Shown here piece after piece: positions 1-8,677 of a stretch of DNA of 64,000 bases. This stretch comes from Tomitella cavernea. GTDB taxonomy: Bacteria; Actinomycetota; Actinomycetes; Mycobacteriales; Mycobacteriaceae. The DNA lies in NCBI RefSeq assembly GCF_016599145.1, contig NZ_JAENKO010000001.1, positions 62,001 through 126,000 of the forward strand. The letters run 5' to 3'. The position numbers were made by a program, and so were the translations under genes. How positions within the stretch are numbered: position 1 is the stretch's first letter; each line of letters begins with the position of its first letter. The notes under the pieces are model-generated. The model made no database searches, was not told where the DNA came from, and was given only the letters and a program-made list of their open reading frames with translations.

Positions 1-995
1 TGCCCGTCTGCGCGCGGGGCACCGTTGTCGGTGGGCATGCCGTTCTCGACGATGTACAGCGGCTTGCCCGGGAACTTGCGTGCGTAGTACCGCAGCGCGT
101 AGTAGACCCCCTCGGGTTCCAGGGTGGCCTTCCAGTGCTCGTCGAGCAGTGCGTAGACCGCCGTCGGATTCGTGGGCGACACGCCGTAGTAGTAGTCGAT
201 GCCGACGTAGTCGAGCCGGTCCGCCACCTTGTCGATGAGCTGGGCGTCCATCACCGGCTCGGCAGTGGGGATGTACGACGCGTTGGTGGTGACCATGGCG
301 CCGGGCTGCACGGCGTGGATGTAGTCGTAGATGGAGCGGTGCGCCTGCGCCATCCGGTCGAACATCACGGGGACGTCCGCCGGCGACAGCCCGCCGTGCT
401 TGACCTCCTGCATCACGTAGGCGGTGCCCTCGTTGAACGTCACCCACAGCGGATCGAGGTGCGCGTAGCGGTCCACCACTTTGCGGGCGTTATCCAGCCA
501 TTCGCCGACGATGTCGGGATTCGCCCAGCCGCCCTGGTCCGCCACCCACCCCGGATACACCCAGTGGTCGAGGGTGAGCATCGGGCGCATGCCGGCGTCG
601 GCGATCTCGCGCAGCACGTCGTCGTAGTACTCGAAGGCCTGCTCATCCCACTGGCCCGTTGCGGGCTCCAGGCGCGCCCACTCGATCGAAAGCCGGAAGG
701 TGTTCACCCCGAGGTCCGCCGCGCGCTGAATATCCTCGGGGTAACGGTGGTAGAAGTCGACGGAGTTCCGGTACGGATCGGCGGACCGCTGCGCATACCG
801 CGTCCAGTTGCTGTCCGGGAAATAGCCGCCGGACTGGAACTCCGACATCGCCACGCCCCAGTGGAAATCGTCCCCCGCCGCAGGCAGGCCCTCCGCCGCC
901 GCGAAGTTCTGCGGGACCGCGACGAACCCGATGAGCAGCAAGGCCGAACCGATCATGCGCAAGACCAGAGCAGGCGCAGCGAAACTCTTCAGCAT
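1..995 (-). CDS. Secreted GH1-family glycoside hydrolase (beta-glucosidase-like), 3' end outside the window
   Basis: The first 331 residues are visible; the C-terminus lies beyond base 1. The first 35 or so residues form a signal peptide (MLKSFAAPALVLRM, then a hydrophobic run to NFAAAEG), so the enzyme is exported. The family call rests on two motifs in the GH1 order: WVTFNEG (GH1 acid/base, usually TFNEP) and LYIVENGMP close to the window edge (GH1 nucleophile, I/V-x-E-N-G). A barrel-strand motif FRLSIEWARLEP is also GH1-like. GH1 enzymes hydrolyse beta-glucosides or beta-galactosides with retention; the substrate here cannot be read. No good Shine-Dalgarno precedes the ATG, but the signal peptide fixes the start. 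The Gly after TFNE, where Pro is usual, is a small oddity. Confidence 0.8.
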   Translation of the reverse strand, partial: MLKSFAAPALVLRMIGSALLLIGFVAVPQNFAAAEGLPAAGDDFHWGVAMSEFQSGGYFPDSNWTRYAQRSADPYRNSVDFYHRYPEDIQRAADLGVNTFRLSIEWARLEPATGQWDEQAFEYYDDVLREIADAGMRPMLTLDHWVYPGWVADQGGWANPDIVGEWLDNARKVVDRYAHLDPLWVTFNEGTAYVMQEVKHGGLSPADVPVMFDRMAQAHRSIYDYIHAVQPGAMVTTNASYIPTAEPVMDAQLIDKVADRLDYVGIDYYYGVSPTNPTAVYALLDEHWKATLEPEGVYYALRYYARKFPGKPLYIVENGMPTDNGAPRADG

Positions 996-1078
996 TCCCG
1001 GAAATTAGCATCCTGGACGGCCGTTCGGCGTGGTTCCGCGGAACCGCGTGGGTGGTCGCTTAAACATCCGACTCCGGG

Positions 1079-1525
1079 CTACGGCTCCGGACAGTCCACG
1101 GCGGGCGCGTCGATCGCCGGCGGATCACCAGCCTGGTCGACGTACAGGCTCCACAGGAACGCCGTGGTGTCGCCGGTGTTGGTGCCGACGTGTGCGGCGC
1201 CCCCGCCGGACATCGGGTCGCCCGGACCTGCGGTGTAAACGGAGCAGTCGTCCAACGTGCGGGTGATGTAGCCGCCGGTGACGAAACCGGGCACGTCGCC
1301 GTCGTGGGTGTGCCACCCCGTCGTGCCGCCCGGGGCGAACACGATGACACGCGCGGTCAGGCCGGTCCCACCGATATTCACTGCGCCGAGAGGTATCGGG
1401 ATGACGCCGGCCGGCGGGGACGCCGAGGCGGCAGGCGCCGCGACCACCGCGAAGGCCGCAGCCACCGCTGCGGACGCCGCGCAGACGGCACCGCGCACCG
1501 GGGTTGAACGCCGAGCTCTCGACAT
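1079..1525 (-). CDS. Secreted small cupin-domain protein
   Basis: This 148-residue protein has an N-terminal signal peptide (basic MSRARRSTPVR, an Ala/Val-rich core, likely cleavage after ASAS). One cupin barrel follows, with a metal-site-like segment GGTTGWHTHDGDVPGFVTGG and a second His in GAAHVGTNTGD. Cupins of this kind may bind a metal or small ligand outside the cell; no substrate is evident. I chose the ATG at 1525 because GAGG lies five bases upstream; an in-frame GTG at 1531 is the alternative. The final DCPEP has a lone Cys, so the two Cys in the mature part (DDCSVY and DCPEP) could form a disulfide. The gene stands alone between the GH1 gene and vapBC. Confidence 0.6.
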   Translation of the reverse strand: MSRARRSTPVRGAVCAASAAVAAAFAVVAAPAASASPPAGVIPIPLGAVNIGGTGLTARVIVFAPGGTTGWHTHDGDVPGFVTGGYITRTLDDCSVYTAGPGDPMSGGGAAHVGTNTGDTTAFLWSLYVDQAGDPPAIDAPAVDCPEP

Positions 1526-1741
1526 GGCCACCTCGCCGGATGCGGAACAGTACCGTCACAGTAGCGCCGCCGCACCGCGCGGCGGCCGTGGTCCGTCATT
1601 CCCGCCTCCATCCGCACGCCGCCGGTGCAGGGAGGGCACCGTCGCGACCGGCACACCGGCGACGGTGCGCGGGCCGCTCAGCGGCAGCGCGATCTGGTGG
1701 GTGGACGACAATCCCCGGACCTACCGCGAACTGGCCCGACG

Positions 1742-2155
1742 TCACGCCGAGGGCGCTCGCCCCGCCGGTGACACGACGTTCAGTCCGAGCGATCCGGCCG
1801 CGACAGCCAAGCGCCGGTCATAGGCGACGAAGTCCGTGAGATGCTCCGCTATCTGCAATGCGGAAGCAAGGTGCAGGGCGTCGAGGGAACGCAGGGCCGG
1901 CAAGCCGACCGACGCGGCGGAGTCGATGACGTGAGGGGTGATCGGGAGCGTATCGACCGCGTCGAGTACCCGCCGTGCCCTGTCGACGAGCTCCGGTAGC
2001 CCCTGCCGCCGTGCCACGCGGATCAGCTCCACCCGTGTCAACGCACTCGTCACCTGCGGGACCGCCTCGCGGGATTCGATCCAACCGATGAGCGGCGCGG
2101 TCTCCGCCTCCCGCCCGATCAGTTTCACCAGAGCGGACGTATCGAAATAGATCAC
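1742..2155 (-). CDS. vapC: VapC-like PIN-domain ribonuclease toxin
   Basis: This 137-residue protein has a complete PIN-domain layout: first acidic residue in MIYFDTSALVKL, a Glu in LTRVELIRVAR, Asp in SLDALHLASAL and Asp in VAYDRRL. In the VapC family these four acidic residues hold Mg2+ or Mn2+ for RNA cleavage, often of tRNA or rRNA. The GTG start overlaps the TGA of the upstream antitoxin gene (GTGA), so the two are translationally coupled. The length is normal for the family. The RNA target cannot be predicted from sequence. Confidence 0.85.
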   Translation of the reverse strand: MIYFDTSALVKLIGREAETAPLIGWIESREAVPQVTSALTRVELIRVARRQGLPELVDRARRVLDAVDTLPITPHVIDSAASVGLPALRSLDALHLASALQIAEHLTDFVAYDRRLAVAAGSLGLNVVSPAGRAPSA

Positions 2156-2439
2156 CTGTCCGCGCGCAATTCGTTGAGGACGCCCGACAGATCCGCCACC
2201 GTAAGGTCATCGTCCAGCACCGCGTCGAGAACCCCCGGGTCGAGGACCCCGGCGCGACGGGCGGGCACCAGGATCCCCGCATCGATGAGACTCTCCCGCG
2301 TACGTTCCCCCTCCGACACCGGCACCATCCGCGCCACGGTCCGCCCCCTCCTCGTCACGGCGATCTCCGCGCCCGCTTCCACCTCGGCGAGATAACGCGA
2401 GGCGTTCTGCCGCAGTTCCCGGACACCGATCGTCTTCAC
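2152..2439 (-). CDS. vapB: Phd/YefM-type antitoxin (VapB partner)
   Basis: This 95-residue protein starts with the Phd/YefM fold signature: MKTIGVRELRQNASRYLAEVEAG followed by the strand pair IAVTRRGRTVARMVP. In this family the N-terminal half binds operator DNA and the acidic C-terminal tail (here LDDDLTVADLSGVLNELRADR) wraps and inhibits the PIN toxin. It starts with GTG at 2439. A 7-bp inverted repeat lies directly upstream, which suggests autoregulation. A TACCAT hexamer six bases before the GTG would fit a leaderless transcript. Confidence 0.85.
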   Translation of the reverse strand: MKTIGVRELRQNASRYLAEVEAGAEIAVTRRGRTVARMVPVSEGERTRESLIDAGILVPARRAGVLDPGVLDAVLDDDLTVADLSGVLNELRADR

Positions 2440-2448
2440 ACGTCTATG

Positions 2449-2467
2449 GTAGCACTCAATGTGCTAC
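2449..2467. promoter_or_regulatory. Palindromic operator of the vapBC pair
   Basis: The perfect inverted repeat GTAGCAC-TCAAT-GTGCTAC lies 10 bases upstream of the vapB start codon and overlaps a possible -10 element. Toxin-antitoxin complexes of the Phd/VapB type bind such palindromes to repress their own operon. That it does so here is inference. Confidence 0.6.
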
Positions 2468-2490
2468 AACAGATGCCACCGAGGAGCACC

Positions 2491-3267
2491 TCAGCCCTTG
2501 TTGAATTCCGGCTTTCGCTTCGCGATGAACGCGGACATCCCCTCGGCCTGGCCGGCGGTGGCGAAGGTGGAGTAGAAGATCCGCCGCTCGGTCTTCACGC
2601 CCTGCGTCAGCGTGGTCTCGAACGCGGCGTTCACCGCGTCCTTCGCCATGATCGCCGTCGTCTTGGCCATGCCGGCGATGGTGGCGGCCGTTGCCATCGC
2701 GGTATCGAGCAGATCGGCCGCCGGAACCACGCGCGCCACAAGCCCCGCACGCTCGGCCTCCTCGGCCCCCATCTGCCGGCCGGTCAGGCACAGGTCCATC
2801 GCCTTCGCCTTGCCGACGGCACGGGTGAGCCGCTGGGAACCGCCCATGCCGGGTATGACGCCGAGGGTGATCTCCGGCTGCCCGAACTTGGCGGTGTCGG
2901 CTGCGATGATCATGTCGCACATCATCGCCACCTCGCACCCGCCGCCCAGCGCATAACCGGCGACGGCCGCGATGATCGGCGTGCGGGCCCGGACGAGCGC
3001 ATCCCAGCCGGCGAAGAATTCCTGGCCGTGCACGTCGGCGAAGCCCAGCTCGGCCATCTCCTTGATGTCGGCGCCGGCCGCGAACGCCTTCTCCGAACCG
3101 GTGATGACGATCGCGCCGATGCCCGGGTCCGTGTCGAGGCCCGCTACTGCCGCGGTGACCTCGCGCATGACGGTGGAATTGAGCGCGTTGAGCGCCTTCG
3201 GCCTGTGCAGCGTCACCACGCCGACGCGGCCGGTGCGCTCCAGGAGAATGGTCTCGTAATCGCCCAC
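2491..3267 (-). CDS. echA8: Enoyl-CoA hydratase, EchA8-like
   Basis: This 258-residue crotonase-fold protein is very close to mycobacterial EchA8. It has the N-terminal [20 protein letters not shown], the oxyanion-hole/CoA segment [31 protein letters not shown] and the catalytic-Glu strand [19 protein letters not shown]. The family hydrates 2-enoyl-CoA to 3-hydroxyacyl-CoA. The GTG start at 3267 sits four bases after the mmsB stop, which rules out the longer upstream open frame. It is the last gene of the mmsA operon; in valine breakdown it would hydrate methacrylyl-CoA. A separate 3-hydroxyisobutyryl-CoA hydrolase, which valine breakdown also needs, is not in this operon. Confidence 0.88.
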   Translation of the reverse strand: MGDYETILLERTGRVGVVTLHRPKALNALNSTVMREVTAAVAGLDTDPGIGAIVITGSEKAFAAGADIKEMAELGFADVHGQEFFAGWDALVRARTPIIAAVAGYALGGGCEVAMMCDMIIAADTAKFGQPEITLGVIPGMGGSQRLTRAVGKAKAMDLCLTGRQMGAEEAERAGLVARVVPAADLLDTAMATAATIAGMAKTTAIMAKDAVNAAFETTLTQGVKTERRIFYSTFATAGQAEGMSAFIAKRKPEFNKG

Positions 3268-3271
3268 TGGT

Positions 3272-4165
3272 TCAGTTCCCCTTCCCGGACTTGTCCCGGA
3301 TGTCGTTGATGATGTCGGAGAAGTCGTTGGCTGCCCGTCCCGCGTCGCGCATCTCCGCGTAGCGCTCGGCCATGCGCAGGCCCAGTTCCCCCGCGACGCC
3401 GTGCTCGCGCAGGGCGTTCGCCGCCAGCCCCAGGTCCTTGGCCATGAGCCCCACCGCGAAGCCCGCCTCGTAGCCGCGGTTGGCGGGGCTCGTCGGCACC
3501 GGGCCCGGCACCGGACAGTTGGTGGTGAGCGCCCAGCACTGGCCGGACGCGTTGGAGGCGACGTCGAAGAGCGCCTGGTTCGACAGGCCCAGCGCCTCGC
3601 CCAGCACGAACGCTTCACTGACCGCGTCCATGGAGATCGCGAGGATCATGTTGTTGCACAGCTTCGCCGCCTGGCCGTTGCCCGGGTCGCCGCAGTGCAC
3701 GATCTTGCGGCCCATGTCCTGCAGCAGCGGTTCGGCGCGCCGGAAGGTCTCCTCGTCGCCGCCGACCATGAACGCGAGCGTCCCGGCCTCGGCCCCCACC
3801 ACGCCGCCGGAGACGGGGGCGTCCACCATCGCATGGCCTGCGGCCGTGGCCATCTCGTGTGCAGCCCGCGCGTCCGCCACGTCGACGGTGGAGCTGTCGA
3901 CGAACAACGTGCCCGGCGACGCGGACGGCAGGATGTCGGCGTACAGCTCCAGCACCAGTGCCCCGTTGGGCAGCATGGTGATCACCGTGTCCGCACCGGC
4001 GACCGCGTCGGCAGCGGCGGCGGCCACCGTCACTCCCGCGGCCGTGGCAGCCTCCTGCGTCGCGGGCGCCGGGTCGAAGCCGCGCACTGTGTGCCCCGCC
4101 TTGACCAGGTTGGCGGCCATGGGGCCGCCCATATGCCCCAGTCCCAGAAATGCGATGGTGCTCAT
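3272..4165 (-). CDS. mmsB: 3-hydroxyisobutyrate dehydrogenase
   Basis: This 297-residue beta-hydroxyacid dehydrogenase has an N-terminal Rossmann motif [17 protein letters not shown], the substrate-binding signature [17 protein letters not shown], and the catalytic Lys segment [12 protein letters not shown]. It oxidises 3-hydroxyisobutyrate to methylmalonate semialdehyde with NAD+. It lies between the acyl-CoA dehydrogenase gene (76 bases upstream) and the echA8-like gene (four bases downstream), the classic valine-degradation grouping with mmsA. Length and motifs are normal. Confidence 0.92.
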   Translation of the reverse strand: MSTIAFLGLGHMGGPMAANLVKAGHTVRGFDPAPATQEAATAAGVTVAAAAADAVAGADTVITMLPNGALVLELYADILPSASPGTLFVDSSTVDVADARAAHEMATAAGHAMVDAPVSGGVVGAEAGTLAFMVGGDEETFRRAEPLLQDMGRKIVHCGDPGNGQAAKLCNNMILAISMDAVSEAFVLGEALGLSNQALFDVASNASGQCWALTTNCPVPGPVPTSPANRGYEAGFAVGLMAKDLGLAANALREHGVAGELGLRMAERYAEMRDAGRAANDFSDIINDIRDKSGKGN

Positions 4166-4241
4166 GAGTCAGTCCTTTCGGCGGCCGCAGCGGCCGCGGG
4201 TGCCGGGTCGTCGTCGATCCCCCGGGCGTGGCCGCCCGCTG

Positions 4242-5405
4242 TCACGACGCCACCGTCCTGCCGACGATCATCCGCATGATCTCGTTGGTCCCCTCCAGGA
4301 TCTGGTGCACGCGCAGATCCCGCACGATCTTCTCCAACCCGTACTCGCTGAGGTATCCGTAGCCGCCGTGCAACTGCAACGCCTCGTTCGCGATCGCGAA
4401 GCCGGCGTCGGTCACGTAGCGCTTGGCCATCGCGCACAGCGTCACCTTGTCGGGGGCGTCGCGGTCGAGCGCGTCCGCGGCGCGCCACAGCATCAGCCTG
4501 GCGGCCTCCAGGTCGGTCGCCATGTCCGCCAGCTTTCCTTGCAGCACCGGCGAGGTGCTCAGCGGCGCACCGAACGCCTCGCGCTCGCGCAGGTATGCGG
4601 CGGTCTGCTCGAATGCCGCGCGGGCACCGCCGAGTGAGCAGGCGGCGATGTTGATGCGCCCGCCGTTGAGCCCGTTCATCGCGATGGCGAAGCCCGACCC
4701 CTCCCCGCCCAGCAGGTTCGCCGCGGGAACTCGCACGCCGTCCAGGATGACCTGGCGGGTGGGCTGGCAGTTCCAGCCCATCTTCGACTCGTTCGCGCCG
4801 AACGACAGCCCCTCGGCGCCCTTTTCGACCACGAAGGCGGAGACCCCCCGCGGGCCGGCCGAGCCCGTGCGGGCCATGACAACGTAAACGTCGGACACGC
4901 CCGCTCCGGAGATGAACTGCTTGACCCCGTCGAGTACGTAGTGGTCGCCTTCGCGCACGGCCCGCGTGCGCAGCGCCGCCGCGTCCGACCCGGCCCCCGG
5001 TTCGGTGAGGCAGTAGCTGCCCAGCAGATCCATCGCGCACAGCCCGGGAAGCCAACGCCTGCGCTGCTCCTCGCTCCCGTAGGAGTCGATCATCCACGCG
5101 ACCATGTTGTGGATGGAGATGTAGCCGGCGGTGGCGGGGCAGGCGGCCGCGATCTCGGCGAAAATGCGCGCCGCATCGATGCGCCGCAGCCCGGACCCGC
5201 CCACGTCCTCGCCGACATAGATGCCGCCCATACCCATCGCGGCACCTTTGCGCAGGACGTCCACCGGGAAGTGCTTGTCCCGGTCCCAGTCCAGGGCGTG
5301 CGGGGCGACGTGTTCGGCGGCGAAATCCCGCGCGGTGTCGACGATGGCGCGTTCGTCCTCGCTCAGCGCGAACGCGCCCGCCGCCGGTGCCGTATCCACC
5401 GTCAC
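4242..5405 (-). CDS. Acyl-CoA dehydrogenase, probably isobutyryl-CoA dehydrogenase
   Basis: This 387-residue FAD acyl-CoA dehydrogenase has the FAD signature [19 protein letters not shown], the middle beta-domain, and a C-terminal VHQILEGTNEIMRMIVGR with the EGTNE segment that carries the catalytic Glu in most of the family. Its operon partners mmsA, mmsB and echA suggest isobutyryl-CoA to methacrylyl-CoA oxidation. The GTG start at 5405 overlaps the mmsA TGA (GTGA), so the much longer open frame upstream is not coding. A second GTG two codons later is possible. Electrons would pass to ETF. Confidence 0.88.
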   Translation of the reverse strand: MTVDTAPAAGAFALSEDERAIVDTARDFAAEHVAPHALDWDRDKHFPVDVLRKGAAMGMGGIYVGEDVGGSGLRRIDAARIFAEIAAACPATAGYISIHNMVAWMIDSYGSEEQRRRWLPGLCAMDLLGSYCLTEPGAGSDAAALRTRAVREGDHYVLDGVKQFISGAGVSDVYVVMARTGSAGPRGVSAFVVEKGAEGLSFGANESKMGWNCQPTRQVILDGVRVPAANLLGGEGSGFAIAMNGLNGGRINIAACSLGGARAAFEQTAAYLREREAFGAPLSTSPVLQGKLADMATDLEAARLMLWRAADALDRDAPDKVTLCAMAKRYVTDAGFAIANEALQLHGGYGYLSEYGLEKIVRDLRVHQILEGTNEIMRMIVGRTVAS

Positions 5406-6904
5406 TCCATCACCGGCAGCACGAAGTGGTCGGCGTTCTCCTTGAATCCGGACTGCCAGCGCCGCGTGACGGTCTTGGTCTTGGTGTAGAAGCGGATGGA
5501 GTCGGGGCCGTGCTGGTTGAGGTCGCCGAATCCGGAGCGCTTCCAGCCGCCGAAGGTGTGGTAGGCCACCGGTACCGGGATCGGCACGTTGACCCCGACC
5601 ATGCCGGTGTCTACGCGGCTGGCGAAGTTGCGTGCGGTGTCGCCGTCGCGCGTGAAGATCGATACGCCGTTGCCGTACTCGTGGGTCGACGGCAGGTCCA
5701 GCGCCTCCTCGTAGTCGTGTGCGCGGACGATGCACAGCACGGGGCCGAAGATCTCCTCGCGGTAGATCGACATGTCTTTGGTGACGTTGTCGAACAGCGT
5801 GCTGCCCAGGAAGAACCCGTTCTCGTGCCCGGCGATGGTGATCTCGCGGCCGTCGACCACCAGCTCCGCGCCGGAGTCGATGCCGGCCTGGATGTAGTCG
5901 CGCACGCGGGCCACGGCGGCGGCGCTGACCAACGGGCCGTAGTCCACGTCCGGATCGTCGTAGGAGCCGATCGTGAGCTTGTCGATGCGGGCGACGAGCT
6001 TCTCGCGCAGCCGGTCCGCGGTCTCCTGCCCCACGGGCACCGCCACGGACAGCGCCATGCACCGCTCCCCCGCCGACCCGTAGGCGGCGCCCACCAGCGC
6101 ATCCGCCACGTCGTCGAGATCCGCGTCCGGCATGATGATCATGTGGTTCTTGGCGCCGCCGAAGCACTGAGCGCGCTTGCCCCGGGAGGTGGCGCCGGAG
6201 TAGATGTACTCGGCGATGTCCGACGATCCGACGAACCCCACAGCCTTGATGCGCGGGTCTTCGAGGATGGCATCCACCGCCGCCTTGTCGCCGTTGACCA
6301 CGTTGAAGATCCCGGCGGGCAGGCCGGCCTCGATGAACAGCTCCGCCAGCCTCAACGGCACCGACGGGTCGCGTTCCGACGGCTTGAGGATGAACGCGTT
6401 GCCGCACGCGATCGCCGGCGCAGCCTTCCACAGCGGGATCATCGCCGGGAAATTGAACGGCGTGATCCCTGCGACCACGCCGAGTGGCTGACGCACCGAG
6501 TAGACGTCGATGCCGGTGCCCGCACCCTCGGTGTACTCGCCCTTGAGCAGGTGCGGGATCCCCATCGCGAACTCGACCACGTCCAGCCCGCGGGCGACGT
6601 CCCCGTGCGCGTCGGCGATGGTCTTGCCGTGCTCCGAGGCCAGCAGTCGCGCGAGCTCGTCGGCGTTCTCCCGCACCAGATGTGCGAACTTCATCATCAC
6701 CCGCGCGCGCCGCTGCGGGTTCCACGTCGCCCATTCCTTCTGCGCTACAGCGGCGTCCGCAACGGCTGCAGACACCTCGTCGACGCCCGCCAGCGGCACC
6801 CGCGACTGCACGGCGCCGTCGCTGGGGTTGTAGACATCCGCGAACTGCCCGCTGGTGCCGGACACCCGTCGGCCGCCGATGAAGTGCGCAAGTTCCTGCA
6901 CCAT
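5402..6904 (-). CDS. mmsA: Methylmalonate-semialdehyde dehydrogenase (CoA-acylating)
   Basis: This 500-residue aldehyde dehydrogenase carries the MmsA-type active site GSAGERCMALSVAVPVG (catalytic Cys), the NAD segment TPFNFPAMIPLWKAAPAI and the C-terminal FTKTKTVTRRW-type tail (here FYTKTKTVTRRW). MmsA converts methylmalonate semialdehyde to propionyl-CoA in valine and thymine breakdown. The ATG at 6904 is preceded by AGGCGGGAG at good spacing, so the 75-residue longer frame is excluded. It is the first gene of the valine operon; a palindrome lies 14 bases upstream of the start. Confidence 0.95.
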   Translation of the reverse strand: MVQELAHFIGGRRVSGTSGQFADVYNPSDGAVQSRVPLAGVDEVSAAVADAAVAQKEWATWNPQRRARVMMKFAHLVRENADELARLLASEHGKTIADAHGDVARGLDVVEFAMGIPHLLKGEYTEGAGTGIDVYSVRQPLGVVAGITPFNFPAMIPLWKAAPAIACGNAFILKPSERDPSVPLRLAELFIEAGLPAGIFNVVNGDKAAVDAILEDPRIKAVGFVGSSDIAEYIYSGATSRGKRAQCFGGAKNHMIIMPDADLDDVADALVGAAYGSAGERCMALSVAVPVGQETADRLREKLVARIDKLTIGSYDDPDVDYGPLVSAAAVARVRDYIQAGIDSGAELVVDGREITIAGHENGFFLGSTLFDNVTKDMSIYREEIFGPVLCIVRAHDYEEALDLPSTHEYGNGVSIFTRDGDTARNFASRVDTGMVGVNVPIPVPVAYHTFGGWKRSGFGDLNQHGPDSIRFYTKTKTVTRRWQSGFKENADHFVLPVME

Positions 6905-6917
6905 GACGCTCCCGCCT

Positions 6918-6941
6918 CTCGTGTGATCGTGATGACACGAG
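6918..6941. promoter_or_regulatory. Palindrome in the mmsA leader, likely operator
   Basis: Perfect 7-base arms CTCGTGT and ACACGAG are separated by 10 bases, 14 bases upstream of mmsA. An AT-rich ATATACTT-type stretch beside it (about 6943-6950) is a candidate promoter element. The placement fits a repressor site controlling the valine operon. No regulator gene is adjacent, so the binding protein is unknown. Confidence 0.4.
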
Positions 6942-7113
6942 AATATACTTGGACTCCCTACTATGTCGAGACCTAGTTTCGGCCACACGAGTCCGCGAAT
7001 CGGCGATACACGGAAAAGAGGCCTGAGTGCCTGCCCCCCTGGCGCACCGTCGAGGTCACGTGCAACGGTGCGGCCCTCCACGCCGATGAAGGGGGTATAC
7101 GAGGAGGCGCACC

Positions 7114-7788
7114 ATGCATCGCATAGCACGGATCATCCTGGCCGCCACGCCGGTGCTGCTCGTGTTCCCCGCGGCGTGCGGAGACAGCGCCGACCCTCCC
7201 CCCGTCCCCACCACGCAGGACGGCCCCGCGGCATCGCCCCCGCCTGTGTCAGGCTCCCTGGATTCGACCACGGCCGGTTCAGGTCCTACGACATCGAGCG
7301 CGCTCCTGCCCGACCCTGTTTATTCCGGCACCGTCTCACCCGGCCCGGCAGCGACCGCCGGACCCATCCCCTCGCCTGCCGACCACACCGCACAGCACAC
7401 GCTCACCTTCATCGCAGTGGGCGACGGCGGCGCGACCGGACGCCCGGTGGGGTGCGGCGACAGCGCAGTGCCCGTCACCGTCACCACGGCCACGATCGCC
7501 CCGCTCGGCGAGCTCTACCGTGCACTGCTCGCCCTGGACGAGCAGCGCTACGGCGCATCCGGCCTGTACAACGCGCTGGCGAGGTCAGATCTGACGTACC
7601 AGGCCGCGACTATCGCGGACGGCCATGCGACGATCCGTCTCGCGGGGGATCTGACGATGGGCGGCGAATGCGACATTCCGCGGGTGCGCGCACAACTCAC
7701 CGACCCCGCACTGCAGTTCCCGAATGTCGACTCGGTGGACGTCTACATCAATGGCACGCCGCTGGACGACGCGCTGTCACTGCGATGA
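7114..7788 (+). CDS. Lipoprotein with a GerMN-like domain
   Basis: This 224-residue precursor has a signal peptide ending in a lipobox-like VFPAACGDS, so Cys22 should be lipidated. A Pro/Ser/Thr-rich linker follows to about residue 85. The C-terminal 130 residues (from LTFIAVGDGG) end in a GerMN-like pattern, HATIRLAGDLTMGGECDIPRV and FPNVDSVDVYINGTPLDD. GerMN domains occur in cell-surface lipoproteins such as LpqB and in spore germination proteins; their ligand is unclear. The fold assignment is by pattern only. A strong hairpin terminator follows three bases after the stop. Confidence 0.65.
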   Translation: MHRIARIILAATPVLLVFPAACGDSADPPPVPTTQDGPAASPPPVSGSLDSTTAGSGPTTSSALLPDPVYSGTVSPGPAATAGPIPSPADHTAQHTLTFIAVGDGGATGRPVGCGDSAVPVTVTTATIAPLGELYRALLALDEQRYGASGLYNALARSDLTYQAATIADGHATIRLAGDLTMGGECDIPRVRAQLTDPALQFPNVDSVDVYINGTPLDDALSLR

Positions 7789-7790
7789 CA

Positions 7791-7831
7791 CGCGGCACCG
7801 GCCGGCCCCTTCAGGGCCGGCCGGTGCCGCG
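7791..7831. terminator. Strong bidirectional hairpin terminator
   Basis: Two perfect 18-base arms (CGCGGCACCGGCCGGCCC and its complement) enclose a 5-base loop, between the lipoprotein gene and the convergent SDR gene. There is no U tract, as is common in actinobacteria. Confidence 0.85.
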
Positions 7832-7849
7832 TGAAGACTTGCGGGCCGA

Positions 7850-8611
7850 CTACACCCAGCGCGCCTGCCCGCCGTCGAGCGGGATCGTCGCACCGGTGAG
7901 GTAGCGCGCGTCAGGGCCGACGAGGAATGCGACGGCGCGCCCGATGTCCTGCTCGCACTCGCCGATCCGGCCCATCGGAATGGTGGCGACGAACTCGGCG
8001 GCCTCCTCTGGATTGTGCTCTGTCCAGGCTTTGAGACCGGGCGACAGCGCATGCGGCGCAACGGCGTTGACGCGAATGTTGTCACGCCCCCACTCCGAGG
8101 CGGCCGCGCGCGACAGCGAGCGCATGGCCTCCTTGGCAGCCGCATATCCGCCATAGTTCGATGTGTCCCACCGCACGGAAGCAGAGGTGACCATGTTGAT
8201 GACGGCACCGCCGCCGCGCTCCTTCATGACCGGATAGCACAGCTGCATGAGCGAGAGCGCCGCCAACGGCCCGACAGCAAAGGCCTTGTCGACGTGGTGC
8301 CGCTTGATCTGCGCGATCGGGCCCAGAACGCTGTAGTTTGCGTTGTTGACGAGGATGTCGATCCCGCCGAGGGCACTGACCACCTCGTCGACCGCCGGCG
8401 ACAGCTGATCTTCCTTCGCTACGTCGCACTCGACCGCGATCGCGGTGCCCCCCAGCGCTTGGATGGCCTCCACCGTCTCGTCCACCTTGGCCTTGGTGCG
8501 TCCCAGCGCCGCGATGCTTGCTCCTTCTTTGGCGAGCGCGAAGGCGACCCCCTCGCCCACGCCTTGACCGGCGCCGGTGATCAGCGCGACCTTGCCGTCC
8601 AATGTGCCCAT
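7850..8611 (-). CDS. Short-chain dehydrogenase/reductase
   Basis: This 253-residue classical SDR has the cofactor motif ITGAGQGVGEG, the NNA-type strand IDILVNNANYS, a catalytic Ser in VTSASVRWD, and YGGYAAAKEA with the Tyr-x-x-x-Lys pair. The PG motif region reads VNAVAPHALSPG. It oxidises or reduces a hydroxy/keto group with NAD(P). The real start is the ATG at 8611; the upstream open frame is antisense to the next gene. It is divergent from another SDR across a perfect KstR2-type box, so a role in steroid C/D-ring or side-chain breakdown is likely. Confidence 0.88.
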   Translation of the reverse strand: MGTLDGKVALITGAGQGVGEGVAFALAKEGASIAALGRTKAKVDETVEAIQALGGTAIAVECDVAKEDQLSPAVDEVVSALGGIDILVNNANYSVLGPIAQIKRHHVDKAFAVGPLAALSLMQLCYPVMKERGGGAVINMVTSASVRWDTSNYGGYAAAKEAMRSLSRAAASEWGRDNIRVNAVAPHALSPGLKAWTEHNPEEAAEFVATIPMGRIGECEQDIGRAVAFLVGPDARYLTGATIPLDGGQARWV

Positions 8612-8677
8612 CGATGTGCTCCCAAAATGTCGGCGAGTAAGTCCTACCCGTTCAGTGACCACCAGGATAATCAACCG

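Noticed and set aside
4242-6986. 914-residue open frame spanning mmsA and the acyl-CoA dehydrogenase
   Set aside because: The first two thirds are an Arg-rich shadow of mmsA in another frame; the real dehydrogenase begins at the GTGA overlap at 5405.
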